7,713 nt of DNA from assembly GCA_934702165.1 (NCBI GenBank), contig CAKUYG010000102.1:1-7713 (forward strand), given 5' to 3'. Below the pieces are notes generated by a model. The model did no database searches. It worked only from the letters and a program-made list of their open reading frames with translations, and was not told the origin of the DNA. Position 1 is the first letter of the stretch, and each line of letters begins with the position of its first letter. The stretch is from an uncultured Bacteroidales bacterium. GTDB taxonomy: Bacteria; Bacteroidota; Bacteroidia; Bacteroidales; UBA932. The position numbers and the translations under genes are program-made. Shown in pieces: positions 1-7,020 of the stretch.

Positions 1-358
1 CAACGTCGATTACCTGGCGGAACTCCTCCGCCTTCATCTCGCACATAGGGATGCGCTTGATGATGCCGGCGTTGTTGACGAGGATGTCGATGTTGCCGAC
101 CTCATCGTGGATCTTCTCCACAAGGGCCCTTACGTCGTCCTCTTTGGTCACGTCGCAGACATATCCCTTGACGTTGGTTATACCGGCCTCCTTGTAGTTG
201 TTGAGACCTCTCTCGAGGAATTCCTCGTTGATGTCATTGAAGATGATGTTCTTGATGCCGGCGGCAACGAAAGCTTTCGCGATGTTGAAGCCGATTCCAT
301 AGGAAGCGCCTGTGATCCAGGCGTTCTTTCCTTCAAGTGAGAATGGATTGTTTGTCAT
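1..358 (-). CDS. SDR-family oxidoreductase, KduD / gluconate 5-dehydrogenase-like (N-terminal 119 residues, cut by the window edge)
   Basis: The visible part is a classical short-chain dehydrogenase Rossmann half. The cofactor motif TGASYGIG lies at residues 16-23, an acidic residue at the end of the second strand (D42 in FNDIN) favours NAD over NADP, CDV at 68-70 sits where the adenine is held, and the NNAG motif is at 95-98. The catalytic Ser and YxxxK lie beyond the edge. The pattern (FNDINEEFLERGL, YVCDVT) is that of Bacteroidales proteins annotated as gluconate 5-dehydrogenase, close to KduD, which converts the 5-keto-4-deoxyuronate isomer to 2-keto-3-deoxygluconate in the cytoplasm. It begins 25 bp after the GH105 stop and reads the same way, which favours a KduD role in pectin breakdown over gluconate metabolism; that choice is inference. 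The start ATG at 358 is the obvious one, just ahead of a normal SDR N-terminus. Confidence 0.85.
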   Translation of the reverse strand, partial: MTNNPFSLEGKNAWITGASYGIGFNIAKAFVAAGIKNIIFNDINEEFLERGLNNYKEAGITNVKGYVCDVTKEDDVRALVEKIHDEVGNIDILVNNAGIIKRIPMCEMKAEEFRQVIDV

Positions 359-383
359 AATAATGATTAAATAAAGTGTTGTT

Positions 384-1574
384 TTATTTCAGTCTTTCCA
401 TTTCGAGCGATGCCCAGATGAACGGTCCGACCCCCTTTGAGTCGTTCGGCCTTATAGGTTCGCTGAGATAGTATGTGAAATCCCCCATACGGTTGTTGCT
501 GCCGCCGAGACCTCCCACCGAGCAGCATTTCTCGAGACTTATGCGTCCCTGCCCGTCGGTGGAGATGAACTCCTTGACCACATCTTCGTATACTTTCTTG
601 GCATACGGGAGCAGATCCTTGTCGAGGTAGCCCATGCGTATGCCTTTGAGGAAGGTGTAGCTGAACATCGCGGAGCAGGTGGCCTCAAGGTAGTTGCCCT
701 CGCGGCCCGGCTGGTCGAGAACCTGATACCATACGCCGGTCTGCGGATCGGCCCATTTCGGGAGTTCCGTGCAGATGCCACGCAGCAGATCGATGAGGCT
801 CTGTCTCTCCGCCAAATCTGCCGGAAGATAGTCGAGCACCTCCACGATGGCCATGCAGAACCATCCCAAGGCACGTCCCCAGCAATGTTGGCTCTGGCCG
901 GTCTGCGGATCGCACCAGAACATGGAGCGGGACTCGTCCCATGCATGGCGGTAGAGCTTGGTGGCAGGGTCGTAGGTGTGCTTGGCTGCGGTGATGAATT
1001 CGTTGACGATCTCCTTGTAGGCTTCGGCCTGTTCCGCTCCTGTCATATATCTTTTGGCGTATTCCGCATAGAAAGGCTCCGCCATGTAGACACCGTCGAG
1101 CCAGATCTGGTGAGGGTAGATCTGCTTGTGCCAGAATGCGCCCTCGCTCGTCCTCGGCTGGCCGTCGATCTGTGTCTTTATGAGCTCAATGGCTTTGTGG
1201 TACTTCTCTTCGCCTGTCTTGTCGTAGAAGTAGAAGAGCGAACGTCCCGGACAGATGAGGTCAACGTTGTATTTTTCGACTGAGTAGGTCTTGATGGTGC
1301 CGTCCGGATTGATGATGTCATCGTACCAGAGGTGGACGTAGTCATAGATGTCCTGCCCGCCGTAGGTGTCATAGACATCGAGGAAGGCCTTGAGCTCAAG
1401 CCCCGGGGTGTAGCCCCATTTGAGTTTTCCGTTGAGATAGTCGAGATAGGTCGGCTCGGGACAGCGTGACATCTGCGAGCGGACCATCTTCTCGGACATA
1501 GGTTCAGCCTTGTCGCCGCATGATGCGAGCGAGGCAAGTGCCAGGATGGAAAGGATCAGTTTTTTCATTTTCAT
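384..1574 (-). CDS. GH105-type unsaturated rhamnogalacturonyl hydrolase, predicted lipoprotein
   Basis: This 396-residue protein matches the alpha/alpha-barrel family GH105 (YteR/YesR type), which removes the 4,5-unsaturated galacturonic acid that lyases leave on rhamnogalacturonan or pectin oligomers. The N-terminus is a lipoprotein signal: KK, a hydrophobic stretch, then lipobox LASC with Cys19. Family marks follow: GYTPGLELKAFL near 54-65, HQIWLDGVYMAEPF at 155-168 with Asp160 as likely general acid, YRHAWDE at 208-214, WGRALGW at 232-238, and a closing KGVGPFIWASLE near 380-391. Length is normal for a lipidated family member. Its ATG overlaps the GH28 stop as ATGA (1574-1571), so the two are probably translated together; a second in-frame ATG at 1568 would give a signal two residues shorter. 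Few acidic residues follow the Cys, so periplasmic rather than surface anchoring is my guess. GH88 is the nearest alternative family. Confidence 0.88.
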   Translation of the reverse strand: MKMKKLILSILALASLASCGDKAEPMSEKMVRSQMSRCPEPTYLDYLNGKLKWGYTPGLELKAFLDVYDTYGGQDIYDYVHLWYDDIINPDGTIKTYSVEKYNVDLICPGRSLFYFYDKTGEEKYHKAIELIKTQIDGQPRTSEGAFWHKQIYPHQIWLDGVYMAEPFYAEYAKRYMTGAEQAEAYKEIVNEFITAAKHTYDPATKLYRHAWDESRSMFWCDPQTGQSQHCWGRALGWFCMAIVEVLDYLPADLAERQSLIDLLRGICTELPKWADPQTGVWYQVLDQPGREGNYLEATCSAMFSYTFLKGIRMGYLDKDLLPYAKKVYEDVVKEFISTDGQGRISLEKCCSVGGLGGSNNRMGDFTYYLSEPIRPNDSKGVGPFIWASLEMERLK

Positions 1575-3109
1575 ATATTGTTGAAATTCTTTACTCTCAC
1601 TGTAGTGATGGCATCGCCGCTCTCAGGGAAGCACTTGACGTTCTTGAAAGTGATGTCCTGGGAGTTGCGCAGGACTATTCCTTCGTCGGCGGTGATGGTG
1701 CAGTCGCTCACGTTGATATTGGTCACAGGCATCTCAGGCAGGCCGTTGAAGAGCATGGCCCTTGCTGCTCCGTTGCAGCAGACGTTGCTGATGTAGATGT
1801 CGCGGAATTCAGGTGTGGTCTCATCCACAGGGACCGGAGGCACATTGATGGTTTCGTCCTTCTCTGCCGCCGCCTCCACTGCGGACTTCCCGCCGTAGAA
1901 GAGGTCGAACAGGATGGCGTCAGCCACTATGTCCTTCATGTAGATGTCGCTTATGTAGATATTCTTGACGACTCCGCCACGGCCCCTTGTGCTCTTGAAG
2001 CGCAGGCCGACATCGGTGCCGAGGAAGCGGCAGTTGGACACTTTGATGTTCTCCACGCCGCCGCTCATCTCGCTGCCGACGGTGAATCCGCCGTGACCGT
2101 GGAAGACTGTGCAGTTGTCCACTATGAGATTCTTACAAGGGCGGGCCCTGCGCCTTCCGTCAGCGTCCTTGCCGGACTTTATGCAGATGCCGTCATCGCC
2201 CGCGTCGAAGGTGGAGTTGGTGATGAGCACGTTTTCGCAGCTGTCCACGTCAATGGCGTCCCCGTTCTGTGAATAATAAGGGTTGCGGATGTTGACACGG
2301 TTGACTATAAGGTTCTTGCACATGAGCGGGTGCACGTTCCAGCAAGGTGAGTTCTGGAAAGTGCAGTCCTCCAGGAGGACATTCTCGCAGTTGCGCAGGG
2401 AGACCATGTTGGGGCGGAGGAAACTCTTTATGCTGTTCCACTGCTCATCTGTGAGCTCGGAAGGAGGCACATTCATGTTGCTGATCTTGGATGCTGTCTC
2501 GAAGCCTTCGTCCGGATACCAGATACGGCCGTCCCGGCTGACCACTCCGCCGGAGGCGACGAGCTTCTTCCACTCGCCCTCGGTGAGTTTGGACTTCTTG
2601 ACCATCCTCCATGCTTCTCCGCTGCCGTCGATCACACCGCCGCCGGTGATGGAGATGTTGTGTGCGCCTTCTGCGTGGAGAGGGGATTCGCACCGACGGG
2701 TGTCAAGCCCTTCGAAGACGGTCTTGATGATAGGATACAGATCCCTGTCCGGGTCGAAGATGATGACGGCGTTCGGGGTGACGTGCAGGTCGCAGTTGCT
2801 CATGATCTCGATCGGGCCGGTGAGCCATATCCCTGCCGGCACATCAAGATGTCCGCCGCCTTTGTCGGAGAGGTGCTTCATCGCCTTGGAGAAGGCTTCC
2901 GTGTTGAGGGTGACACCGTCTCCCACGCCTCCGAAGTCTTTGATGTTCACGCGGAGTTCAGGGATGGACGGTCTTGCGACCCTCTCCATCTTGAAAGGGA
3001 GGTTCTCGTAGAGGTATGCGAATTCATCCCCGCCCTGCTTCCCGCAGGCGGAGACCAGGAGCAGTGCCCCTGCTGTCAGGATTGACAAAATGGCGGATGG
3101 TTTTTTCAT
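1571..3109 (-). CDS. GH28 polygalacturonase-like glycoside hydrolase, predicted lipoprotein
   Basis: This 512-residue right-handed beta-helix enzyme should hydrolyse alpha-1,4 bonds between galacturonic acids, probably from chain ends. All four GH28 signature regions are present: NGDAID (282-287, equivalent to the family's NTD), DAGDDG (302-307) carrying the catalytic Asp pair, GHGG at 338-341 with His339, and RFK (370-372) that binds the substrate carboxylate. The N-terminus has a signal with lipobox VSAC (Cys22). Helix entry is marked by VNIKDFGGVGDG near 54-65. A long insert at about 170-235 (KLTEGEW, IWYPDEGF, ELTDEQW) and a second near 405-432 (YGGKSA to TTPEF) are typical of Bacteroidota GH28 proteins and absent from short fungal enzymes. 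It starts 9 bp after the kbl stop and overlaps GH105 by 4 bp. Exact substrate, homogalacturonan or a rhamnogalacturonan, cannot be read from the sequence. Confidence 0.9.
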   Translation of the reverse strand: MKKPSAILSILTAGALLLVSACGKQGGDEFAYLYENLPFKMERVARPSIPELRVNIKDFGGVGDGVTLNTEAFSKAMKHLSDKGGGHLDVPAGIWLTGPIEIMSNCDLHVTPNAVIIFDPDRDLYPIIKTVFEGLDTRRCESPLHAEGAHNISITGGGVIDGSGEAWRMVKKSKLTEGEWKKLVASGGVVSRDGRIWYPDEGFETASKISNMNVPPSELTDEQWNSIKSFLRPNMVSLRNCENVLLEDCTFQNSPCWNVHPLMCKNLIVNRVNIRNPYYSQNGDAIDVDSCENVLITNSTFDAGDDGICIKSGKDADGRRRARPCKNLIVDNCTVFHGHGGFTVGSEMSGGVENIKVSNCRFLGTDVGLRFKSTRGRGGVVKNIYISDIYMKDIVADAILFDLFYGGKSAVEAAAEKDETINVPPVPVDETTPEFRDIYISNVCCNGAARAMLFNGLPEMPVTNINVSDCTITADEGIVLRNSQDITFKNVKCFPESGDAITTVRVKNFNNI

Positions 3110-3118
3110 TTGTTGCTG

Positions 3119-4309
3119 TTATCTTATTACCGCAAGTTCCTTGCCGACTTTGATGAATGCCGCTATGGCCTTGTCGAGCTGCTCCCTGGTGTGCGCCGCG
3201 GAGAGCTGGACACGTATGCGGGCCTGCCCCTTCGGCACCACCGGATAGTAGAACCCGGTCACGAATATTCCCTCCCCGGCCATCTTTGAGGCGAATTCCT
3301 GAGAGAGTTTGGCATCGTATAGCATTACCGCGCAGATGGCTGACTGGGTGGGCTTGATGTCGAACCCGGCTGAAAGCATCTTTTCGCGGAAGTATTTGAC
3401 ATTCTCCTGCTGGCGTTCGTGCAGCTCATCACTTTCCTTGAGCATCTTGAACATCTCGATGCCGCCTGCGACTATCATAGGCGGCAGGGAGTTGGAGAAA
3501 AGATAAGGGCGGGAGCGCTGGCGGAGCATGTCGATGATCTCCTTGCGCCCTGTGGTGAATCCGCCGACGGTGCCGCCGAAAGCCTTCCCGAGGGTGCCGG
3601 TGAATATGTCTATCCGTCCGTAGCATCCGAACTGCTCCGCGACGCCATGTCCTGTCATGCCTACCACTCCGGCGGAATGGCTTTCATCGACCATCACAAG
3701 GGCGTCATATTTTTCTGCGAGGTCGCAGATCTTGTCCATAGGGGCCACGTTGCCGTCCATGGAGAACACGCCGTCCGTGCAGATGATGCGGAATCTCTGG
3801 GCCTGGGCCTCCTTGAGGCAGCGTTCGAGGTCTTCCATGTCTGCGTTGGCGTAGCGGTAGCGGACAGCCTTGCAGAGGCGTACACCGTCGATGATGGATG
3901 CGTGGTTGAGGGCGTCTGAGATGATCGCGTCTTCGGAAGTCAGGAGAGGCTCGAAGAGCCCGCCGTTGGCGTCGAAGCAGGAGGCGTAAAGGATGGTGTC
4001 CTCGGTGCGGAAGAAGTCCGACACCGCTGCTTCAAGTTCCTTGTGCAGGTCCTGGGTGCCGCAGATGAAGCGGACGGAGGACATGCCGAAGCCGTGGGTG
4101 CGCATCGCTTTCTCCGCAGCCTCGATCAGACGAGGGGAATCTGCAAGGCCAAGATAGTTGTTGGCGCAGAAATTCAGGGCTTTGGAACCGTCCTGAAGCG
4201 TGATTTCCGCTGACTGTGCGGAGGTGATGTCCCGTTCGTTCTTATACAGGCCGGCGTCCTTGATGGATGTGAGCTCGTCCTGAAGATGCTGCTTGAATTT
4301 GCCGTACAT
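3119..4309 (-). CDS. kbl: Glycine C-acetyltransferase (2-amino-3-ketobutyrate CoA ligase)
   Basis: This is a fold-type I PLP enzyme of the alpha-oxoamine synthase group, acting in the cytoplasm. It splits 2-amino-3-ketobutyrate with CoA into glycine and acetyl-CoA, the second step of threonine breakdown. Length is 396 residues against 398 in E. coli. Visible marks are NNYLGL at 50-55, SDALNHASIIDG (131-142) with His136 stacking on PLP, VDESHS with Asp208 and His211, and the Schiff-base lysine Lys242 in TLGKAFGG. The open frame runs up to 4366, but the start is placed at ATG 4309 because MYGKFKQHL begins the family's N-terminus and the extra 19 codons run through the promoter. Its partner tdh is divergent next door, which separates this enzyme from the close relatives AONS, ALAS and serine palmitoyltransferase. 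The surprise is downstream: pectin genes follow 9 bp after its stop. Confidence 0.95.
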   Translation of the reverse strand: MYGKFKQHLQDELTSIKDAGLYKNERDITSAQSAEITLQDGSKALNFCANNYLGLADSPRLIEAAEKAMRTHGFGMSSVRFICGTQDLHKELEAAVSDFFRTEDTILYASCFDANGGLFEPLLTSEDAIISDALNHASIIDGVRLCKAVRYRYANADMEDLERCLKEAQAQRFRIICTDGVFSMDGNVAPMDKICDLAEKYDALVMVDESHSAGVVGMTGHGVAEQFGCYGRIDIFTGTLGKAFGGTVGGFTTGRKEIIDMLRQRSRPYLFSNSLPPMIVAGGIEMFKMLKESDELHERQQENVKYFREKMLSAGFDIKPTQSAICAVMLYDAKLSQEFASKMAGEGIFVTGFYYPVVPKGQARIRVQLSAAHTREQLDKAIAAFIKVGKELAVIR

Positions 4310-4333
4310 GGTATGTATGTGTGTCAGTTCCTG

Positions 4334-4367
4334 CAAAATTACGATTTTTTTGTATATTCGCAGCAAA
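4334..4367 (-). promoter_or_regulatory. Predicted Bacteroidota-type promoter of kbl
   Basis: Read on the minus strand, TTTG (4367-4364) is followed after 22 bp by TAATTTTG (4341-4334), a full match to the Bacteroides -7 box TAnnTTTG with its -33 TTTG. Transcription would begin near 4327, giving a leader of roughly 18 nt before the kbl ATG at 4309. The spacer is at the long end of what I would expect. It is the only good promoter I see ahead of the four leftward genes. Confidence 0.6.
4353..4360 (+). promoter_or_regulatory. Possible -7 element of the tdh promoter
   Basis: TATATTCG differs from TAnnTTTG at one base and would place transcription near 4367, about 20 nt before the tdh ATG at 4387. 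No clear TTTG lies at the matching upstream distance, so this is weak. It falls within the spacer of the kbl promoter on the other strand. Confidence 0.35.
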
Positions 4368-4386
4368 TATCAATGCACATTTCGAT

Positions 4387-5343
4387 ATGAAAAATATACT
4401 CGTGGTCGGTTCCACAGGGCAGATCGGCTCGGAACTGACGATGAAACTCAGGAGTTTGTATCCTGAAGGCAACGTGGTGGCAGGCTATGTGAAGGGTGCA
4501 GAGCCCAAGGGGGTGCTGCTTGAGAGCGGACCATGCGAAGAGGCTGATGTCCTCAATGCCGGGCAACTTGCCGCAATAGTGTCGAAATACAATATAGACA
4601 CGGTCTACAACCTTGCCGCCATACTCTCCGCAACAGCAGAAAGCAAGCCGCTGCTCGCCTGGAATATCCAGATCAACGGGCTCATCAACATACTTGAAAT
4701 CGCGCGCGAAAAGGGATGTGCTGTCTTCACCCCGAGCTCCATAGGCTCGTTCGGCCCGGAGACTCCCCGCATGCTCACCCCTCAGGACACGATACAGCGT
4801 CCGCGCACCATGTATGGGGTGACCAAGGTGGCCACTGAACTGCTGAGTGACTATTATCATACGAAATACGGCGTCGATACCCGGTCAGTGCGTTTCCCGG
4901 GCCTGATCTCCCATGTGACGCTGCCTGGAGGGGGCACCACCGACTATGCCGTGACCATATACTATGCGGCCGTGAAGGGCGAGGAATTCGCCTGCCCGGT
5001 CAAGGCCGGAACTTTCATGGATATGATGTACATGCCGGATGCGCTCAAGGCCGCCGTGGACATCATGAACGCCGACCCGTCACGGCTGGTGCACCGCAAC
5101 TCGTTCAACATCGCCTCGATGAGCTTCGATCCGGAGATCCTGAAAGCGAAAATCACCGAGCACATCCCGGACTTCCGCATGCACTACGAGATCAACCCGG
5201 TATGCCAGGGCATAGCCGATTCATGGCCTGACAGGATGGACGACAGCTGCGCCCGCAGTGAATGGGGCTGGAAACCGGACTACGATCTGGAGACCATGAC
5301 CGTGGACATGATAAAGCAGCTCCGCAAGAAACTTGGGAAATAG
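4387..5343 (+). CDS. tdh: L-threonine 3-dehydrogenase, short-chain (NAD-dependent epimerase-like) type
   Basis: This 318-residue cytoplasmic enzyme should oxidise L-threonine with NAD to 2-amino-3-ketobutyrate, the substrate of Kbl. It belongs to the extended SDR type of threonine dehydrogenase known in Bacteroidota, some archaea and animals, not the zinc alcohol-dehydrogenase type of E. coli. The Rossmann motif GSTGQIG is at 8-14, NLAAILSATAE at 75-85, SSIGSFG at 117-123, and the catalytic pair Tyr143 and Lys147 sits in YGVTK. The loop PGGGTTDYAV at 180-189 is characteristic of this threonine-specific branch as against sugar epimerases. ATG 4387 is chosen because MKNILVVG starts the first beta strand; the open frame upstream to 4321 is promoter sequence. 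Divergent placement beside kbl supports the assignment strongly. It heads a rightward run with the YgjP-like gene, rpiB and truB. Confidence 0.92.
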   Translation: MKNILVVGSTGQIGSELTMKLRSLYPEGNVVAGYVKGAEPKGVLLESGPCEEADVLNAGQLAAIVSKYNIDTVYNLAAILSATAESKPLLAWNIQINGLINILEIAREKGCAVFTPSSIGSFGPETPRMLTPQDTIQRPRTMYGVTKVATELLSDYYHTKYGVDTRSVRFPGLISHVTLPGGGTTDYAVTIYYAAVKGEEFACPVKAGTFMDMMYMPDALKAAVDIMNADPSRLVHRNSFNIASMSFDPEILKAKITEHIPDFRMHYEINPVCQGIADSWPDRMDDSCARSEWGWKPDYDLETMTVDMIKQLRKKLGK

Positions 5344-5350
5344 AGCACTG

Positions 5351-5725
5351 GTGTTCCGCATCGTCCGCCGCAGGCCGAGACGTACTCTCAAGGAGACTCC
5401 TGAGACTCTCCAGCTGCGCGCCCAGGCGAAAGCTTTCCTGCCGGGGCGTCTGCGTGAACTCGCCGCCATGCACGGGTTCGAGTTCAACCAGGTGCGCATA
5501 AAGCACAATGTCTCCAACTGGGGGAGCTGTTCATCAAAGGGAAACATCAACTTGAACCTCAACCTGATGCGGCTTCCCGAGCACCTGCGTGACTACGTGA
5601 TGCTGCACGAACTCTGCCACCTCCGCGAGATGAACCACGGTCCGCAGTTCCATGCCCTGCTCGGGAGTCTGTGCCCGGATTGGAGGGAGTGCAGGGCAAA
5701 ACTGAAAGAATACAGGCTAATATAA
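5351..5725 (+). CDS. Small YgjP-like (DUF45, M48-type) zinc metallopeptidase
   Basis: The protein carries a gluzincin zinc site, HELCH (residues 86-90 from the GTG start) with a third ligand probably His96 in MNHGPQFH. NWGSCSSKGNINLN upstream and LPEHLRDYVMLHELCHL are the hallmark of the YgjP/DUF45 family, soluble cytoplasmic proteins with no known substrate. There is no signal peptide or membrane segment. At about 124 residues it is shorter than E. coli YgjP (about 167) and the 230-residue homologues, lacking most of the N-terminal part; the remaining N-terminus is basic (RRRPRR). No ATG gives a full domain: GTG 5351 is preferred (7 bp after the tdh stop), while TTG 5333 would overlap tdh by 11 bp and the first ATG, 5468, would remove about 39 residues. 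It lies within the tdh-rpiB-truB unit. Family call is firm; function is unknown. Confidence 0.85.
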   Translation: MFRIVRRRPRRTLKETPETLQLRAQAKAFLPGRLRELAAMHGFEFNQVRIKHNVSNWGSCSSKGNINLNLNLMRLPEHLRDYVMLHELCHLREMNHGPQFHALLGSLCPDWRECRAKLKEYRLI

Positions 5726-5736
5726 ATTAAACGGAT

Positions 5737-6168
5737 ATGAAAATAGGAATATGCAGTGACCACGCAGGGCTGGACTACAAGACCAGGCTCATCTCCTACC
5801 TTGTCGGCAAGGGATACGAGGTTGTCAATTTCGGGACGGACAGCCCGGAAAGTTGTGATTACCCGGATTTCGCGCATCCACTAGGATATGCCGTTGAAAA
5901 CGGGGAAGTGGATGCCGGGATCGCCATCTGCGGCACAGGCAACGGGATGGCAATAACCCTCAACCATCACCGCGGGATCAGGGCCGGGCTTGCCTGGAAT
6001 GTCGAGGTCGCCAAGCTCGTGAAAGCCCACAACAACGCCAACGTGCTCGTGCTTCCGGCGCGCTTCGTCTCCTACAGGATGGCTGTGATGATGGTGCGTG
6101 CATGGCTCGAGACCCAGTTTGCCGGGGGACGGCATCAGAGAAGAATTGACAAGATTATTTGCGAATGA
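5737..6168 (+). CDS. rpiB: Ribose 5-phosphate isomerase B
   Basis: This 143-residue protein belongs to the RpiB/LacAB family and should interconvert ribose 5-phosphate and ribulose 5-phosphate in the cytoplasmic pentose phosphate pathway. CSDHAG (6-11) holds the phosphate-binding and ring-opening Asp8-His9 pair, CGTGNGM (65-71) contains the active-site Cys65 base and the anion-hole loop, and HNNANVL (98-104) supplies His98. Cys65 and the Asn-rich HNNAN favour RpiB over the LacA and allose-6-phosphate relatives. Length is usual for the family. ATG 5737 follows the previous stop by 11 bp, with an A-rich stretch before it rather than a clear Shine-Dalgarno, as is common in this phylum. Its 3' end overlaps the likely truB start by about 23 bp. 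Confidence 0.94.
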   Translation: MKIGICSDHAGLDYKTRLISYLVGKGYEVVNFGTDSPESCDYPDFAHPLGYAVENGEVDAGIAICGTGNGMAITLNHHRGIRAGLAWNVEVAKLVKAHNNANVLVLPARFVSYRMAVMMVRAWLETQFAGGRHQRRIDKIICE

Positions 6169-6952
6169 CATCTCCTCTTATCCGGAGGGGATAATACTTC
6201 CGATAGACAAACCCTATCGATGGACTTCAGCGGACGTGATACGTAAGATCAAGTTCGCCGCCGTCAGGCATTTCGGTAAGAAGAACCTCAAGGTCGGCCA
6301 CGCCGGTACCCTCGATCCGCTTGCGACCGGCATACTCCTCGTCTGCATCGGGGAGGCTACCAAGAAGGCGGAGTCTCTCCAGGCTTCTGCCAAGGAATAC
6401 ATCGCCGGTGTCACTTTCGGCGCCACTACCGCCTCGTACGATCTTGAGAAGGAGATAGACAGGGAGTGCCCGCTGGACGGGGTCAGCGAAGAGAGTGTAC
6501 GCTCTGCCCTGTCCTCCTTTGTCGGAGAGCAGATGCAGGTGGCCCCGCTTTTCAGCGCCAAGTCCGTGGACGGGGTCAGGGCCTACGAGACAGCCCGCCG
6601 CCTCTATCGCCAAGGCCGTCTCGAAGAGGGGTCCGACCTTATCCGTGCGAGCAGGATAGAGATCCATGACCTGGAACTGCTTTCTTATGGGGTGACAGCG
6701 TTTACGGCTCCTCCTTCCGCAGAAGGCCGGAACTCCCGGATCAATGTGGCTGACATCAGCGCCTGTTCCCTCCCTACTGCCATGATACGCGTGGCCTGCA
6801 GCAAAGGGACATATATCCGTGCCCTTGCGCGTGATCTCGGCGAGGCGCTCGGGAGCGGGGCCTTTCTGAGCTCACTCCGCCGCACCCGCAACGGCGGCTT
6901 CACCCTCGATGATGCCATCTCTTTGGATGACGCCCTCTCGATGCTGGGGTAG
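6146..6952 (+). CDS. truB: tRNA pseudouridine(55) synthase TruB
   Basis: TruB makes pseudouridine 55 in the T-loop of tRNAs. The catalytic motif GHAGTLDPLATG is intact, with Asp57 counted from the chosen start, and SKGTYIRALARDLG near the C-terminus is the other family signature. IDKPYRWTS near 20-28 is the conserved N-terminal strand. No ATG is available in frame. TTG 6146 gives MTRLFANDISSYPEG, which fits the short lead that Bacteroidota TruB proteins have before this strand; GTG 6098 and TTG 6119 are longer options deep inside rpiB. The result is about 268 residues, without room for the C-terminal PUA domain of E. coli TruB. About 25 residues before the SKGTYIR motif (AFTAPPSAEGRNSRIN region) look like a lineage insert. 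A GGAGG at 6184-6188 lies inside the gene and has no start codon after it. It ends the rightward unit. Confidence 0.92.
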   Translation: MTRLFANDISSYPEGIILPIDKPYRWTSADVIRKIKFAAVRHFGKKNLKVGHAGTLDPLATGILLVCIGEATKKAESLQASAKEYIAGVTFGATTASYDLEKEIDRECPLDGVSEESVRSALSSFVGEQMQVAPLFSAKSVDGVRAYETARRLYRQGRLEEGSDLIRASRIEIHDLELLSYGVTAFTAPPSAEGRNSRINVADISACSLPTAMIRVACSKGTYIRALARDLGEALGSGAFLSSLRRTRNGGFTLDDAISLDDALSMLG

Positions 6953-7020
6953 TTCAGATTGCATTCAGGACAGATTCCGAGATATTCGACTTCAGCAGGC
7001 TGTAGACATATTATCCGTAA

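Noticed and set aside
359..383. Possible terminator or separate promoter between GH105 and the SDR gene
   Set aside because: The 25 bp is AT-rich but holds no stable stem and no TAnnTTTG box.
1520..2272. 250-codon open frame on the plus strand opposite GH28 and GH105
   Set aside because: It lies wholly antisense to two well-supported enzymes, its translation has no recognisable domain, and long antisense frames are common in GC-rich coding sequence.
2283..3011. 242-codon plus-strand open frame opposite GH28
   Set aside because: Antisense shadow: composition is rich in Ser, Pro and Arg with no domain or plausible start context.
3419..3919. 166-codon plus-strand open frame opposite kbl
   Set aside because: Antisense to the conserved PLP-binding core of Kbl, no independent support.
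4310..4366. N-terminal extension of kbl (19 codons from ATG 4366)
   Set aside because: It would run through the predicted promoter, and family N-termini begin at MYGKFKQHL.
4321..4386. 22-codon upstream extension of tdh
   Set aside because: Rossmann-fold proteins of this type begin right before the first beta strand (MKNILVVG), and the extra codons overlap promoter elements.
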